This document shows positions 44,197-54,999 of a DNA stretch of 64,000 nt, in pieces. The notes below the pieces were generated by a model. That model had not been told where the DNA came from. It saw nothing but the letters and a program-made list of their open reading frames with translations, and ran no database searches. How positions within the stretch are numbered: position 1 is the stretch's first letter; every line of letters starts with the position of its first letter. Origin of the DNA: Neovahlkampfia damariscottae (Eukaryota > Heterolobosea > Selenaionea > Neovahlkampfiida > Neovahlkampfiidae); NCBI GenBank assembly GCA_016618085.1, contig JABLTG010000084.1, positions 21,537-85,536 of the forward strand, in the 5' to 3' direction. The translations under genes were made by a program, and so were the position numbers.

Positions 44197-44920
44197 TTAT
44201 TCTTCCAAATTCTCCTGCTGAAAAACAAAAAATGAGGGTAAAAGTTCTTGAGGCCTATGAAGCAGCCAGAATTGGAAAAACACCTTTCTTACCGAACTTA
44301 TTTAATGCAACACAATCCATAATTCATCATGATTTAACTTTTGATGAGTTTCCAAGATTTGTTGAGACTGATATGTTCAATGACCTCATGAAACATGAAT
44401 TTGAAACTTCAGGTGAAAAAAAATTCAAAGAAACTTATTTATTAACACAAGAACAAGTGAAAGAAAATATTCAAACATTTGATGCTTATAAACAGTTCAA
44501 AGAAGGTTTAGATACAGAATTAAAAAATTCAAAAACAAATTTGAAACTTGACACAACAAAACTACCACTAAGGTTCAAACATGAGCAAAATGAAATTCAA
44601 CCACTCATCAAAGACTTTTTTCTGTTGAATATATTGACTAATTAATCATTGAATTATCCAGACCAATTACAGGCTGTTCTTTACATCGTTCCAAAAGTTT
44701 ATTTCAAAAAAACACAAGTAAAAGAGAAATTTTAGGAGCTGATGCTGTCAAATGGATTCAAAATTATAGATTCACAAATGAAGAACTACCAGTAAAAAAT
44801 CTATTGAACTATTTCATTTCAAAAAAATTTTTAATTCCAAAAGATTCAAAAAAATCAAAGTTTGATCCAAAAGGAATATATTCATTTGGATTTAAAAAGA
44901 AAATTATTGTAATTTTTTGA
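44181..44920 (+). CDS. RGS (partial) - DEP domain protein
   Basis: Exons 44181-44623 and 44662-44920 (intron 38 nt) give 233 residues, all in frame. The first exon has only the C-terminal half of an RGS domain (LPNLFNATQSIIHHDLTFDEFPRFVETDMFNDLMKH, quoted in parts: FPRFVETDMFNDLM). The second exon holds a DEP domain (KREILGADAVKWIQNYRF, LLNYFISKKFLIP, FDPKGIYSFGFKKK). The missing N-terminal half of RGS and the inverted repeat at the start suggest a 5' truncation, but the rest is intact. RGS and DEP together occur in G-protein regulators that bind membranes. Confidence 0.65.
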
Positions 44921-45670
44921 ATAAATTAAAAAACAAGATTATTGGAGGTGGTTTTAGTGGAATGTTCGCTGCCAAAGGATTAAGAGATGACTTTGATGTT
45001 TGAGAAATTATAAAAATTCAAAATGCTTTTTCAATCGATATGTGACAAAAATTGAAGAAAATAAGGTGTATTTCAAATACAAAACTTTGAAAGAAGATGT
45101 TGAAGAAACATATATTGAAACAGAAGCTGTAATCAAGAAGTTTCGTTGAAAAACCAGACAAAAAATGATTGAACAGTTAGTGGTAAATGAAGAAGAAGAA
45201 ATTCAAATGAAGAAGAAGATTCTGAAGAAAGTAGAAATGATCAAGACATTTTAAATGCTTTTATCAACAAAGATTCTGAAGAAGATTTGAATAATATTGA
45301 AGAAAAATTACAAAAACCAGCACCTAAAAAAAGATTGAACATTGTAATTTCTTTTACTAAAGATGAATCAGATGCTTATTCAAATTTTCGTAATTGATAC
45401 AACAGAAGAAAAATTGGCCTATTATGGTCAAATTCATGGAAAGAAAGTTTCCAACATTATTCAAGGATTAGATTCTTGCAATGATATTGAAGAATTTAAA
45501 AAAAAAGTGAAAGCCATACATCTCAAAACCTGATTTTGTTTCTAATGTTGTGATTGGAAATTCTGGTGTTGTCTTTCAAGGAGAAAAAGTGTTACAAAAA
45601 AGGAAAATTTGTTCCAATTGGAAAAGCTGCTTTTGAAAAATATTTAATGGGACAAGTTATTCCATCATAA
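44921..45670 (+). pseudogene. Decayed fragments, one from a FAD-dependent NAD(P)H dehydrogenase
   Basis: The stretch KIIGGGFSGMFAAKGLRDDF ends in a TGA at 45001-45003. It is the N-terminal FAD-binding signature of type II NADH dehydrogenase-like proteins. Later fragments in shifting frames include KIEENKVYFKYKTLKEDVEE and NVVIGNSGVVFQGEKVL. A last one ends LMGQVIPS with TAA at 45670. The breaks are frameshifts near A runs and point stops, and no intron model repairs them. Several different genes may have left these pieces. Confidence 0.5.
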
Positions 45671-45751
45671 AAAATTTAATTTATTTATTGATGGCTATTG
45701 GAAAAATATCTCCAATTGTGATTGGTAATTGAGGAACTTTTATTGAACAAT

Positions 45752-47183
45752 TCATTCTTGAATGACAGAGTATCTAATTTTAAATCCATTTTCAATTTCT
45801 TCTTTGGTGGAAAGTATTTTTAATTTTATTTTCACACGATAATTTTGCAGTTCTTTCCTGAGTTGTTTTTTTGGTGGCAAAGGTGAATCTTCCAATTTTC
45901 TTTTTCTTGGAAAGATACAAAATTCTTGATTGCATTCTGGATCATCACATAAGTATGATCTTGCCCCAAGTTTCTTTACATTGTGACAATATTCCAATCC
46001 TTCAACATCCATCCTTGCTGTATCACCACGACATTGACAGGATTGAGCTAATTTTCCATATTCAAACCAATTTTCATGAGCGAAATTAACAGATTCAGCA
46101 CAATTGAACCCATAATTAAATCCTGCATGATAACTGTATCTAATAAAGAAATAGTGTTAAAAAAATTTTTGAACTACGGAAATGTGATCATAAATTCTCC
46201 TGCACGATGAATTGTAGTATACACTGGAATTCCTTGATTCAAAATATAATTTGGATGTATCATAGACAGTTTATGTCTCAAAAATTCTGGACATTCTTTG
46301 GCATCTCCAGGATAAAGAAATCGTGCATAGTTTTCAAATTTTTGAGAATACTCTGGTGGAATACAATACCATCTATCAATAACATTCTTAATAAAATAAT
46401 ATATTACCTCTTAGGTTTTCCAAAATGCAGATAGTTGATAGAGCAAAGATTCAAATCTTCAGAATGCCAAGCAAACATTGATTTCCACATTCCAAAATAC
46501 AAATAAGGATCAGTTATACCAGGTAAATCATTTGTATCTGGATTTTCTTTCAGTAATTGTAAAACTGAATCTAAGTGTTTCATATTCCATGGATTTTTTT
46601 CATCAAATAAATTTCCGGCCATGTCTGCTCCGTACTTGTGAAAACGGTTATTTTTTTTTTTTTTTTTTACCATTGATGGGTTTTGATCAATTTGTAATGT
46701 TCTCCAAAATTTCATTTCCAGATTATCATAATTTTCTTTTGTTTCAGATTTTATTTCTTCATCTGATAAACAACTCTCTTCTTGTTCTGTGCATAATTTT
46801 TGAAAATCTGAAACTGAACGATTTTGTTCTTCAATGAGAGTTAAGTGATAAACTAAAAGAATTTAATAAAACTTTAAATTGTTTTACCTCCTTTGATTCC
46901 ATCTATGAATTGTGTAATTGGAGAACAAACTTCAATGTCGTTTAAATGTGTATTCTCTTCATAATATTTTTGATTTGAATAATTTTCTATTATTTTATCA
47001 TTGTGAAAAGGATTCCATTCTTTTTCATTTAAAAAAAAAATTGGAATTACCTTTTGGTGGTATTATCCTGGCTAAACCACATTTTTTAAAGTCATCATAA
47101 ATTGATTCCAGGTAAGTTTTAAAGTTTTTAAATTCTTCAAAAGTTGGTTCAAAAACAGGCACTTCTTTTATCTCCATTTTCAT
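45752..47183 (-). CDS. KDM4-like JmjN-JmjC histone demethylase
   Basis: Exons on the minus strand: 47183-47051, 47019-46888, 46852-46671, 46634-46408, 46372-46178, 46139-45752. Introns are 31, 35, 36, 35 and 38 nt; 418 residues. JmjN is [20 protein letters not shown]. JmjC has [36 protein letters not shown] and [20 protein letters not shown]. The iron ligands are therefore HxE (HSE) and a later His, as in KDM4. Cys residues in [14 protein letters not shown] and CQCRGD fit the KDM4 zinc site. No PHD or Tudor domains follow. It should remove methyl groups from histone H3 lysines using 2-oxoglutarate and O2. Confidence 0.9.
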
Positions 47184-47340
47184 TGAACCAATAAAAAAAA
47201 GTAGGAAAATGAAAAATAAATGTGTACAAGGCACATTAATTGAAAGAACTAGTTTTCTTTCTAAAACACAAGATGGAAAAATTGAAAGTTTCAACCTGAA
47301 TCCACCAATTTTGTGTGTAAAACAATTTTATTTTCTTAAC

Positions 47341-47741
47341 TTAAAATTTATTAGTTTTTTTAACTTCAATCATTTTATCAGGTGAAAATTTTGGTTCAAT
47401 TCCTTGTGACATTGCTTTAACGTATGCATCAAGGTTTCTTGCGCAGTACTAATTAAACGAAATTAATTTAAAAAATAACTATTACTTCTCGTTGTTCTTT
47501 TTCTAGTAATTTTCTACAGAGGAATTCACTTCTTTCTTTAGATTCCATTTCTGTAATTTCTGGAGTTCCTCTAATCAACAATTTCATGGAGTTGTCGGCT
47601 GTAAAAATTTGTTAGTCAGAAAAACGAAAAATTCGAATTACCTTTTGAAAATTCACCATATGGGTCAGAGAAGTAGTTGTAAGATGATTGAGTGACAATA
47701 AGTCCTGCACAAAGTTGAGTTAAACGCTTGAAGTAAACCAT
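47341..47741 (-). CDS. Small three-exon gene of unknown function
   Basis: Exons on the minus strand 47741-47642, 47598-47486, 47448-47341; introns 43 and 37 nt. Each exon is too short to be found as a long open frame, but spliced they give 106 residues in frame (MVYFKRLTQLCAGLIVTQSS ... VKKTNKF). The N-terminus is short, basic and hydrophobic (possible organelle signal). The middle is charged and helical with Cys residues in FLCRKLLEKEQ and YCARNLDAYV. CCAAT overlaps the ATG (gaccaATGG). I do not recognise the family. A small mitochondrial protein is one possibility. Confidence 0.6.
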
Positions 47742-48037
47742 TGGTCAAATTAAAAAAAAAAATGATTGGTCAAAAATTTATTTAAAAATGGAAGAATTTT
47801 TGCTCAAACAGTTTTCTTTGTTTTCTCTTCCAAAAAACGCAACATAAACACCCTACTATTTGACCAATGAAACTCTATTTTTTAAAAACGAAATAAACAT
47901 CCACAAATCGAAGAGGATCTTTGGAAAGGAAAGAAAACTCAAAGTGTTTTTTTACCTGTGATTAATATGATCAGAGGTTGATAAATATCCGACAAACCGA
48001 CCAATCATTTGACTTTCTACATTTTTTTTTTTTTCCG
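47742..48037. promoter_or_regulatory. Divergent promoter with several CCAAT/ATTGG copies
   Basis: This spacer divides the small minus-strand gene from the carotenoid oxygenase. ATTGG copies lie at 47740-47744 and 47765-47769 for the left gene. CCAAT lies at 47864-47868 and 48001-48005, the last 33 bp before the right ATG. No other gene is seen. Confidence 0.5.
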
Positions 48038-49628
48038 ATGCGATTCTATGAAGCCATGGTAATGATATTCAAAATTATAACAGGACTTCTCCAATATACT
48101 TTCCTTCAAGTAGTCCGACTCCTCAAATATTTGACAACAAAGAAAGAAAAAGAAGATGCTTTTTTAGTTGGACAATATTTACCTGTAAAAGATGAACTTG
48201 ATATTAAAGATTTGAAACAAACAGAAGAAAAAGTGCCAAAGGATATCACTGGAAGTAAACAAAGAAAATAATTCACCAGTTTTTTTGTAGTTTACATTCG
48301 TAATGGACCGAATCAATATTTTCCATCAAGAGGATATTCACATCTTTTTGACGGTGATGGTATGTTACATTCAATGAATATTTCTGAAGGAAATATTAGC
48401 TATACAAATAAATTCGTCAAAACAGAAAAATTGATGACAGAAAAAAAGATAGGAAAAGCATTAGTATTTGGAATGAGACATATTTTAGATCCGTACGCTT
48501 TATTTGTACAATATATTGAAAAATTATATTACAATCATAATTTACCTGCTGTTCCTCTTGTTTCGAATACAAGTGTTGTTTTTCATGCAAATAAATTATT
48601 CAGTTTGAATGAAGGTGATTTAGCGTATCAACTTGATGAAAATAAGTTAGAAACTGTAATTATAATGAAAAAATTGATCTTTTAAATAGGTTGGAAAATT
48701 TAATTTTGATTCCAAATGGACAGGTCCAACAATGTCAGCACATCCAAAAGTTGATCCATTCACAGGAGAAATGATACTCTTTGGTTATGATATGATGAAA
48801 TCAGGTATCAATTATGGAATTAGTGATAAAAAAGGAGATTTAGTACATCAAAGTTTCTTCAACCTTGATTATGCAACAATGATACATGATTTTGCGATTA
48901 CAGATAAATATACCATTTTCATGATTCATCCTTTGATCATTAACTTGGAAAGATTCTTTTCTGGAAATTGTGGGTTTGATTTACACAAAGATAAACCAAG
49001 TATCTATTACATTGCACCAAGATATTGGAAAGAAAAAAGTGAAATGATTGAATTTCAAACAGATGGTCATTTTATCTTCCATACAGGAAATGCATATGAA
49101 GAAGGTGATGAAATTGTCATGACAGCTTGTAAATATGCAGATGAATTGAATGTTTTGAAAACAATGTTTGCTCTTGAAAATTCAATCCTTGAAGATGTTG
49201 GAACAATGGTAAATCTTGTTACGTTTAGATTCAACATGAAAACAAAAAAAGTTTCACAAGAATTACATTATCCATTTCATAGCCTTGAATTTCCAGTTAT
49301 CAACCAACAATATGTTGGTGTGAAAAATAGATTTACTTATTTGACTTGCTCTAATAAGCCAGGTTTAATGAAACATGATGCTGAAAATATTGAAAACTCA
49401 AAATTCTTCGAATTAGAAGAAAATTATTCATGTGGTGAGGCCATTTTTGCACCAAGAGACAATTCAAAAAGTGAAGATGATGGTTATTTGATGACATTTG
49501 TTTACAACAACAAATTGGATTCTTCAACATTCGATATTATTGATGCTAAAGAAATGAAAAGAGTTTCTAGTGTCAAAATGCCAAGAAGAATACCTAGTGG
49601 ATTTCATGGAACCTGGATTCCAAAATAA
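48038..49628 (+). CDS. Carotenoid/apocarotenoid cleavage oxygenase (RPE65 family)
   Basis: Exons 48038-48254, 48291-48655, 48690-49628; introns 36 and 34 nt; 506 residues. These enzymes cut carotenoids or apocarotenoids with O2 at a non-haem iron held by four His. All four are visible: SAHPK, MIHDFAIT, FIFHTGNAYEE and the C-terminal GFHGTW. The propeller signatures YIRNGPNQYFPS and FDGDGMLHS are present. A hydrophobic N-terminal helix (VMIFKIITGLLQYTFLQVV) could anchor the protein in a membrane. No carotenoid synthesis gene is nearby, so the substrate may come from food. Confidence 0.92.
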
Positions 49629-49710
49629 AACTCATAATCATCATTTTATGTCTCATCAGTGTTATTTTTTTTCCATCCAATCAAATCAACAAGTTAAATA
49701 TTCCACTGAC

Positions 49711-50933
49711 ATGAGTCTCAATCGACAGAACCTTTTATTCATTGGAATAATACTGATAATACTGTTTAATTTAATTTTTATTTTTAAATTCACAAACATG
49801 AGTAATATTTCCATTCAAAAACTACAACTACTAAAAGAAAAAATAAATATGAATTATATTGAAAAAGAAAAGAAACAAAAACAAAACAATTCCAATTTGA
49901 ATCAAGAAAAAACGTTAATTGATTTGATAAATCACAATGATGTGATGAGAAAAGTTATTGATTTATCTCAACGAGAATCAGATGTTTGGTGGACATCTAA
50001 AAGAAATTATATAAATAATCCATATTTAATAACAATAGGAATACCAACCATACCCAGAATCATCAATGGAAAAACAAAGAAATATTTGAAAATTACATTG
50101 GAATCATTGTATGAATCTTTGTTGGAATATAAATTATTCTATCCCAATTCGGTTCATAAAATAAAAGTAATTGTTCAATTAAGTGATCCAAAATCAAATC
50201 ATGAAGTTTTCAAGAAACTTTCAATTGACAAAAGACTCAAAGATGATTTCTATTTTTATGTTCCTCAAAAAAGAGATTTAGATCCTCACAAAGACATACC
50301 TGGTCATGATTATACTGCTCCAACTAATTATATACCCGGGTCCAAAGCAAGACAACAAACGTAATTGATCATTCAAATGTTTTAATATAAAATAGTTTTG
50401 ATGTAATTCATTTAACAAAAACAATGTTGAAGAAATTTCCAAGTGATTACATATATTACATGGAAGATGATTTCTTTTCATGTGCATATTCAATCATTGA
50501 GCTAGTTCGTTCAATTTCAACTTTAGAAATGAGAAGACCAGATGCATGTTCATTGTCAACATCTCATGGGATGAATGGGCTTTTGATTAAAAGACAAGAT
50601 GCATTTAACTTCATAATATATGCTATAAAATACTCAAAAAATTTGGCTATTGATAATTTACTCCAGAGAATGTTGTACAGAGAACCTCAATTCCCATTGG
50701 AAAAAGAAATTTTTTGTAAACCTAAACGAAGATCATATTTCTACAGAAGGGTAAAATTATTGATATTTATTTTGTTGTAATAGATTCTTCTTGAACATAT
50801 TGGAAGTATTTCAACTTTCAAAGAACGAAACAAAAAATCATTTCGCAAAGTATTTCCAAAATGTGGAGATGTTGAAGGACGTTATGCAAAAGAATGTTGG
50901 AGAAATCCTGAAAATTTAACTCCTTGCAAATGA
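49711..50933 (+). CDS. GnT-IV (MGAT4)-like glycosyltransferase
   Basis: Exons 49711-50360, 50396-50750, 50784-50933; introns 35 and 33 nt; 384 residues. It is a type II membrane protein: a short cytosolic end, the helix NLLFIGIILIILFNLIFIF, a coiled stem and a luminal catalytic domain. The catalytic part has LITIGIPTIPRI, KIKVIVQLSDP, then YIYYMEDDFFSC with the EDD metal site, and DNLLQRMLYRE. Motif order resembles the alpha-1,3-mannosyl-glycoprotein 4-beta-GlcNAc transferases of the Golgi. The stop lies 6 bp from the stop of the next gene on the opposite strand. Confidence 0.72.
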
Positions 50934-50939
50934 AATAAA

Positions 50940-51308
50940 CTAAAAATGTTGACCTTTATTCATCAATTTACTTCTTAATTGATCTTCTTCTTTGGCATCA
51001 AAATCATCAAATATTTTTTTGTTTAATTCAATTGCTTGATCAATTCGATCTTTTTCAAATTGAAAAAATTTCTCCATGATTTTAGATTCATGTATTCTTG
51101 AAATTCTAGAAAGTTTTTCAAATCTTGCTCTTTCTGGACAGTATTCGGAATCAATTGCTGAATACGATAAACCTTTTAATGAAATGTAGTCTAAAATATC
51201 AAAGTTGTGATAGTATTCTTTTATTTTTTGTAAGGTGGTTTTTTTTGGTAATACAGGAAGTTTATTATATTTTAGCAGCAGTAATTGACGTTGTATGAAG
51301 TTTAACAT
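50940..51308 (-). CDS. Small helical protein, unknown
   Basis: A single exon of 122 residues from the ATG at 51308. The N-terminus MLNFIQRQLLLLKYNKLP is basic and hydrophobic, which could be a mitochondrial signal. The rest is charged and helical, with two Cys-poor segments (RFEKLSRISRIHESKIMEKF and DDFDAKEEDQLRSKL). I do not recognise a family; a mitochondrial ribosomal or assembly protein is possible. CCAATCA on the minus strand (TGATTGG on +) lies upstream at about 51331, shared with the divergent phosphatase gene. Confidence 0.6.
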   Translation of the reverse strand: MLNFIQRQLLLLKYNKLPVLPKKTTLQKIKEYYHNFDILDYISLKGLSYSAIDSEYCPERARFEKLSRISRIHESKIMEKFFQFEKDRIDQAIELNKKIFDDFDAKEEDQLRSKLMNKGQHF

Positions 51309-51365
51309 AAATGGTGCTGGATATTGATTGGATAATAATCAACGTTCAATTTTTTTTTGAAGTTG

Positions 51366-52437
51366 ATGACGTGTCTTATGAACAGTTTCAACGTTCAAAT
51401 TTTGATAATTATTTTTGCAATATATTTCGTACATTCACAAGAAATGGACATTTCATCAACAAATTCAACTATTAAAATGATGTATGTCGGAGATTGGGGT
51501 GTGAACACAAAAGGAAAATTTGATGTTGCAGATTCAATGGAAAAATATGCATCAAAAATAGAATTTAACTTTATTATTTCACTTGGAGACAATTTTTATT
51601 TGAATGGAGTTGATAATGTAAATGATCCACTTTTCAAAAAGGTTTATGAAGACGTGTATAACAAAAAAGAGAATTTGAAAAAGTTAAAATGGTGGGTAAT
51701 CCTTGGAAATCATGATTGGTATACTTTTTTTATTTTTAATTCTTCACATGATTCAAGGATAAAAAAAAATTCTGCACAAGCACAAATAGATTATCATTTG
51801 AAGAATCCAAATTGGAATTTACCTCATTATTATTACACAAAAGAATATTATTTAGATTCTGGTGAACAAATGCAACAAATATTCATTGACACATCATTCT
51901 TCAACACTGACGAAAGAGATTTTCATCCAGTGATGAAAGGAATGAAGGAAAAACAATTAAACTGGTTAAAAGAAATTTTAGAAGAAGGAAAAGATATATA
52001 TAAATGGAGATTTGTATATGGTCATCACGTTATGTACAACAGTAAGATTTTGAAATATCTTTGATTTGCAAGGCGGGTAAACAACTTTTGGGTTTTAATT
52101 GAATAGTTTTTATCATAATTGGGGTGTTAAACACATGAAAGAACTTGAAGTTCTTTTGTCATATTATCATATTGATGCATTTTTTTGTGGACATCAACAT
52201 TTACTTCAACATTTACAAGTTAATTATGAAAACCATAACTCAAAAGTTGATTATTTTGTGAATGGTGCTGGTGGAATGCATACAAATAGAGTGGAATATC
52301 CAAACGACGAGCATAATATTTGGGTAAATTCTACATATGGTTTCATGTTACATTTTGTTAATTCCAAAGAATCAAGATATGACATGATAGACTCAAATGG
52401 AAACTTGATTTATCAGTATAAAAAGTACAAGATATGA
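51366..52437 (+). CDS. Purple acid phosphatase (tartrate-resistant type) with a 4-nt microexon
   Basis: Exons 51366-52041, 52073-52076 and 52107-52437; introns 31 and 30 nt; 336 residues. The middle exon is only GCGG. With it the frame reads HVMYNSGFYHNWGVKHM, which restores the conserved metal-ligand His region; without it the frame breaks. A signal peptide (IIIFAIYFVHSQ) sends the enzyme to the secretory route. Metal ligands appear in MYVGDWG, SLGDNFY, LGNHDW, YGHHVMY and FCGHQH, so the active site is complete. It is a monomer-size TRAP-like enzyme, probably lysosomal or secreted. ATG at 51366 is used; 51378 is a second candidate. Confidence 0.9.
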
Positions 52438-52456
52438 ACAAATGTTTTCATTGAAA

Positions 52457-53002
52457 TTATTTCTTCCATTTCAACTTGTATTGTTTATGTGCATCAGAAT
52501 CACCTTCGAATTTCCATTTCATTTTTTCAAACCATATCAGTTGATCTTTGAATCCAGAATTTGGTCTGATGATTTTTCTATGTCTTTTAACTTCGTTTTC
52601 AGCAACTGCATAAGGCCATTTATTCATTTTCATTAAATAACCAATGACAATCGAAGCACTTCTTGAAATACCCATTTGACAATGAACTAATATTGAACAA
52701 CCTGAACTCAAAGCTTGATCTATAAAATGAATACAATGTGGTAAATCATCCAATATATTATAGAATGAAATATCAACAGCTTTGATTTTTGTATATGTCA
52801 CATTGTTTTTTACATGATTTTGATTCAAACCAAAACCTGCTGTCAATACATATTTAATATTTTTCAATTGTAATATTTCATAACTTGACTCTTCTGCTTC
52901 TTGACTTCCTAAAAATAGATTTGGTATTATTTCACTGGCATCCCAAGTTTCAAGGAGTTTTTTCATCTTTTCATTTTCTTTTTCCATTTCTTTGGAGAGC
53001 AT
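52457..53002 (-). CDS. Dual-specificity protein phosphatase (DUSP)
   Basis: A single exon of 181 residues. The catalytic loop is VHCQMGISRSAS (HCxxGxxRS) with the general-acid Asp in AVDISFYNILDDLP. The strand and turn NLFLGSQEAEESSYEIL and the AYAVAENEVKRHR-like helix (PYAVAENEVKRHRKII) are typical of MAP-kinase-type DUSPs. No MAPK-binding rhodanese part is attached, so it belongs to the small, atypical group. The stop is 20 bp from that of the acid phosphatase gene. Confidence 0.92.
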   Translation of the reverse strand: MLSKEMEKENEKMKKLLETWDASEIIPNLFLGSQEAEESSYEILQLKNIKYVLTAGFGLNQNHVKNNVTYTKIKAVDISFYNILDDLPHCIHFIDQALSSGCSILVHCQMGISRSASIVIGYLMKMNKWPYAVAENEVKRHRKIIRPNSGFKDQLIWFEKMKWKFEGDSDAHKQYKLKWKK

Positions 53003-53055
53003 TAAGTACTAATAACACTTTTTTTTTAGTCCAATCAGAAAAACAGAGAAAAAAG
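53003..53055. promoter_or_regulatory. 53-bp bidirectional promoter
   Basis: The DUSP gene and the TM2 gene start only 53 bp apart on opposite strands. A single CCAATCA at 53031-53037 lies 25 bp before the plus-strand ATG and 29 bp from the other, and no second copy is seen. Confidence 0.5.
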
Positions 53056-53626
53056 ATGCATCAGTTGATACTGTTGTTCTTGATTTTGCCAAACTTTATA
53101 TACAGTGATTTGATACCACTTCCTTATTGTCCTAAAGATATTCCATGTGGTGTTTATGACCCAAATCTACCACATATACCTTGTTCTTTATTGTAAGTTT
53201 TTCAAATTATTAATTTGTAGACCAAAGAAATTCATAAACTGTTTTTTTCAACCTGGAAGTTGTAAATCACATGAACTCGGTACATTTACACTAGCGCCAC
53301 TTGGAAATTTAAATTGTACGTCACTTGAAGGAGTTGATTGTATCGGAGAAAATAATTTTCTGGTGAAAAATGTGCCTTGTCAAAGGTAAGTCAATAATTG
53401 ATTTAATTTCAGCCAATCTTCAAAAAAATACATGACTGCAATGTTGTACTCAATTTTACTTGGAATTTTTGGAGCAGATAGATATTATTTAGAACATTAT
53501 ATTTTGGGTATTGCAAAAATGTTCACTTTAGGTGGTCTTGGAGTTTGGTGGATTGTTGATCTGGTGCTGTTGAGTATTGGTTCTTTGAGGCCTGCTGATG
53601 GTGGAGAATGGGCAACTACATTTTAG
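53056..53626 (+). CDS. TM2 domain protein (TM2D family)
   Basis: Exons 53056-53192, 53221-53385, 53413-53626; introns 28 and 27 nt, the two smallest pair in one gene; 171 residues. A signal peptide (LILLFLILPNFIY) is followed by a Cys-rich luminal part (PYCPKDIPCGVY, NCFFQPGSC, CTSLEGVDC, NVPC). The TM2 domain then has two helices joined by a short turn with the DRY/DRF-like motif GADRYYLEH, and ends in GGLGVWWIVDLVLL. The animal homologues are the TM2D1-3 proteins linked with Notch and phagocytosis. The arrangement is clear, but its function in protists is unknown. Confidence 0.9.
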
Positions 53627-54219
53627 AATAAAAAATTTTAATAAAATCAGGAAGATAACGCATTAATTAGTAATCACTGTTCAGGCAAATCCGGAGAGTT
53701 AATGGTTTTTCATCATCAAAAATTCTAGATTTTTCTTGAATCACTTGAATTGAGAATTTTTGGCAAAAAAAAAAATGTGGTAATCAGGAAGCATTAGTAT
53801 AATTCATGGAATCTCAGGCAATAAGCAAAGAAAAGAATTTTAAACATCATATAATTAACGAAATATTGAATTTCATATTTCTTCATCATTGTTTTTCTGT
53901 GGAAAAAAATTATGGTATAAGTAGGATAAAAATTCAGTTCGTTTAATGTTATAATCACTGGTCATGATATCAATAAGCAATTGTTCATCATCATCACTTT
54001 AAGTTTTTTTTGGCATTTCATTCTGTCATTGAACTTTGAAATTAAATTATGGTTTTAAGAAAAAACATATTCAGTTGGAGCTTAATATTTTTAATCACAA
54101 GTTCATTGATTGTAGATTAGAATAATATTGCTCTCATCATTTGGTCGATTAATATTACAAAAAATCTCATTGAACGTTTTGAAATTTTAAAAAATAAAAT
54201 TATGGTGATCTCTTTGACT
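53627..54219. other. Gene-free stretch, possible coding remnant on the minus strand
   Basis: No intact gene or RNA is seen over about 590 bp. Near 53.88-54.0 kb the minus strand has 42 open codons ending DEEI (SDDDEQLLIDIM, FLSYLYHNFFPQ) with broken frames before them. It may be the tail of a dead gene; the family is not recognised. Confidence 0.3.
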
Positions 54220-54960
54220 TTATTTTATTCTGTTTGGATTTACAAGAGGAACATATCTAACACTAAAAATAGAAACTGGTTCTTTCAAATTTCCATTTTT
54301 ATCTTTGTCAATTTTCAAGAATTCTTGAAATCCTCCATCCGGGCCAACAGGAATTACAAGTCTTCCTGGAGATGCTAATTGATCGATGAGATTTTGAGGG
54401 ATATGATCAGCAGCTGCTCCGACATGAATCGCATTGAATGGTCCTTTTTCTTCCCATCCTTTCCATCCATCATCACATTTAATTTCAATTTGTTTTTTTT
54501 TCAATAATTCTCTGTGGAAAGGATCCTTGTTTAAATTTTCAATTGACTCTTCATAAACTGGTTTAATATATTCAACCCCATAAGCTCTACCAGATGGTCC
54601 AACCATTCGAGCCATACAAGCTGTCAAATAGCCAGTTCCTCAATTTTGTTAAATTTCTTTTTCATCTTTACCTGAACCGATATCCAAAGCAACCATTCCT
54701 TCTTTTAAGTAATCTTTCAATTGTTCCAAAGCTGTAGCATGCATATGAGGTGCTGAAATTGTGACACCATATCCAATACTTTGAGGAGCATCTTCATAAG
54801 GATTGTACTCACTAAAATGAGCTCTATCAACACTGCCCATGGCTCTTTCAACTTCTTTGGAAGTAAAATAAGTTCCTTTTAAGTGTTTCACCAATTGTTC
54901 ATTTGTCTTGTAACCGTAACCAAACATCTCCTTTGCAAACAAATTTTTCAAGCTTTTCAT
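54220..54960 (-). CDS. Protein-L-isoaspartate O-methyltransferase (PIMT)
   Basis: Exons on the minus strand 54960-54672 and 54638-54220; intron 33 nt; 235 residues. The enzyme methylates isoaspartate in aged proteins using S-adenosylmethionine, the first step of their repair. The intron falls in the SAM-binding motif; splicing gives LDIGSGTGYLTACMARM. Other marks are DRAHFSEYNPYEDAPQSIGYGVTISAPHMHA and IHVGAAADHIPQNLI. The ATG at 54960 (MKSLKNLF) overlaps a CCAAT motif (CCAATG); the TTG-led extension upstream is discarded. Confidence 0.95.
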
Positions 54961-54999
54961 TGGACAAGATGACAAAGATCAATAAAATAAATTTTAAAA

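Noticed and set aside
44624-44661. Apparent stop in the RGS-DEP gene
   Set aside because: A 38-nt intron removes it and joins the RGS and DEP parts in frame.
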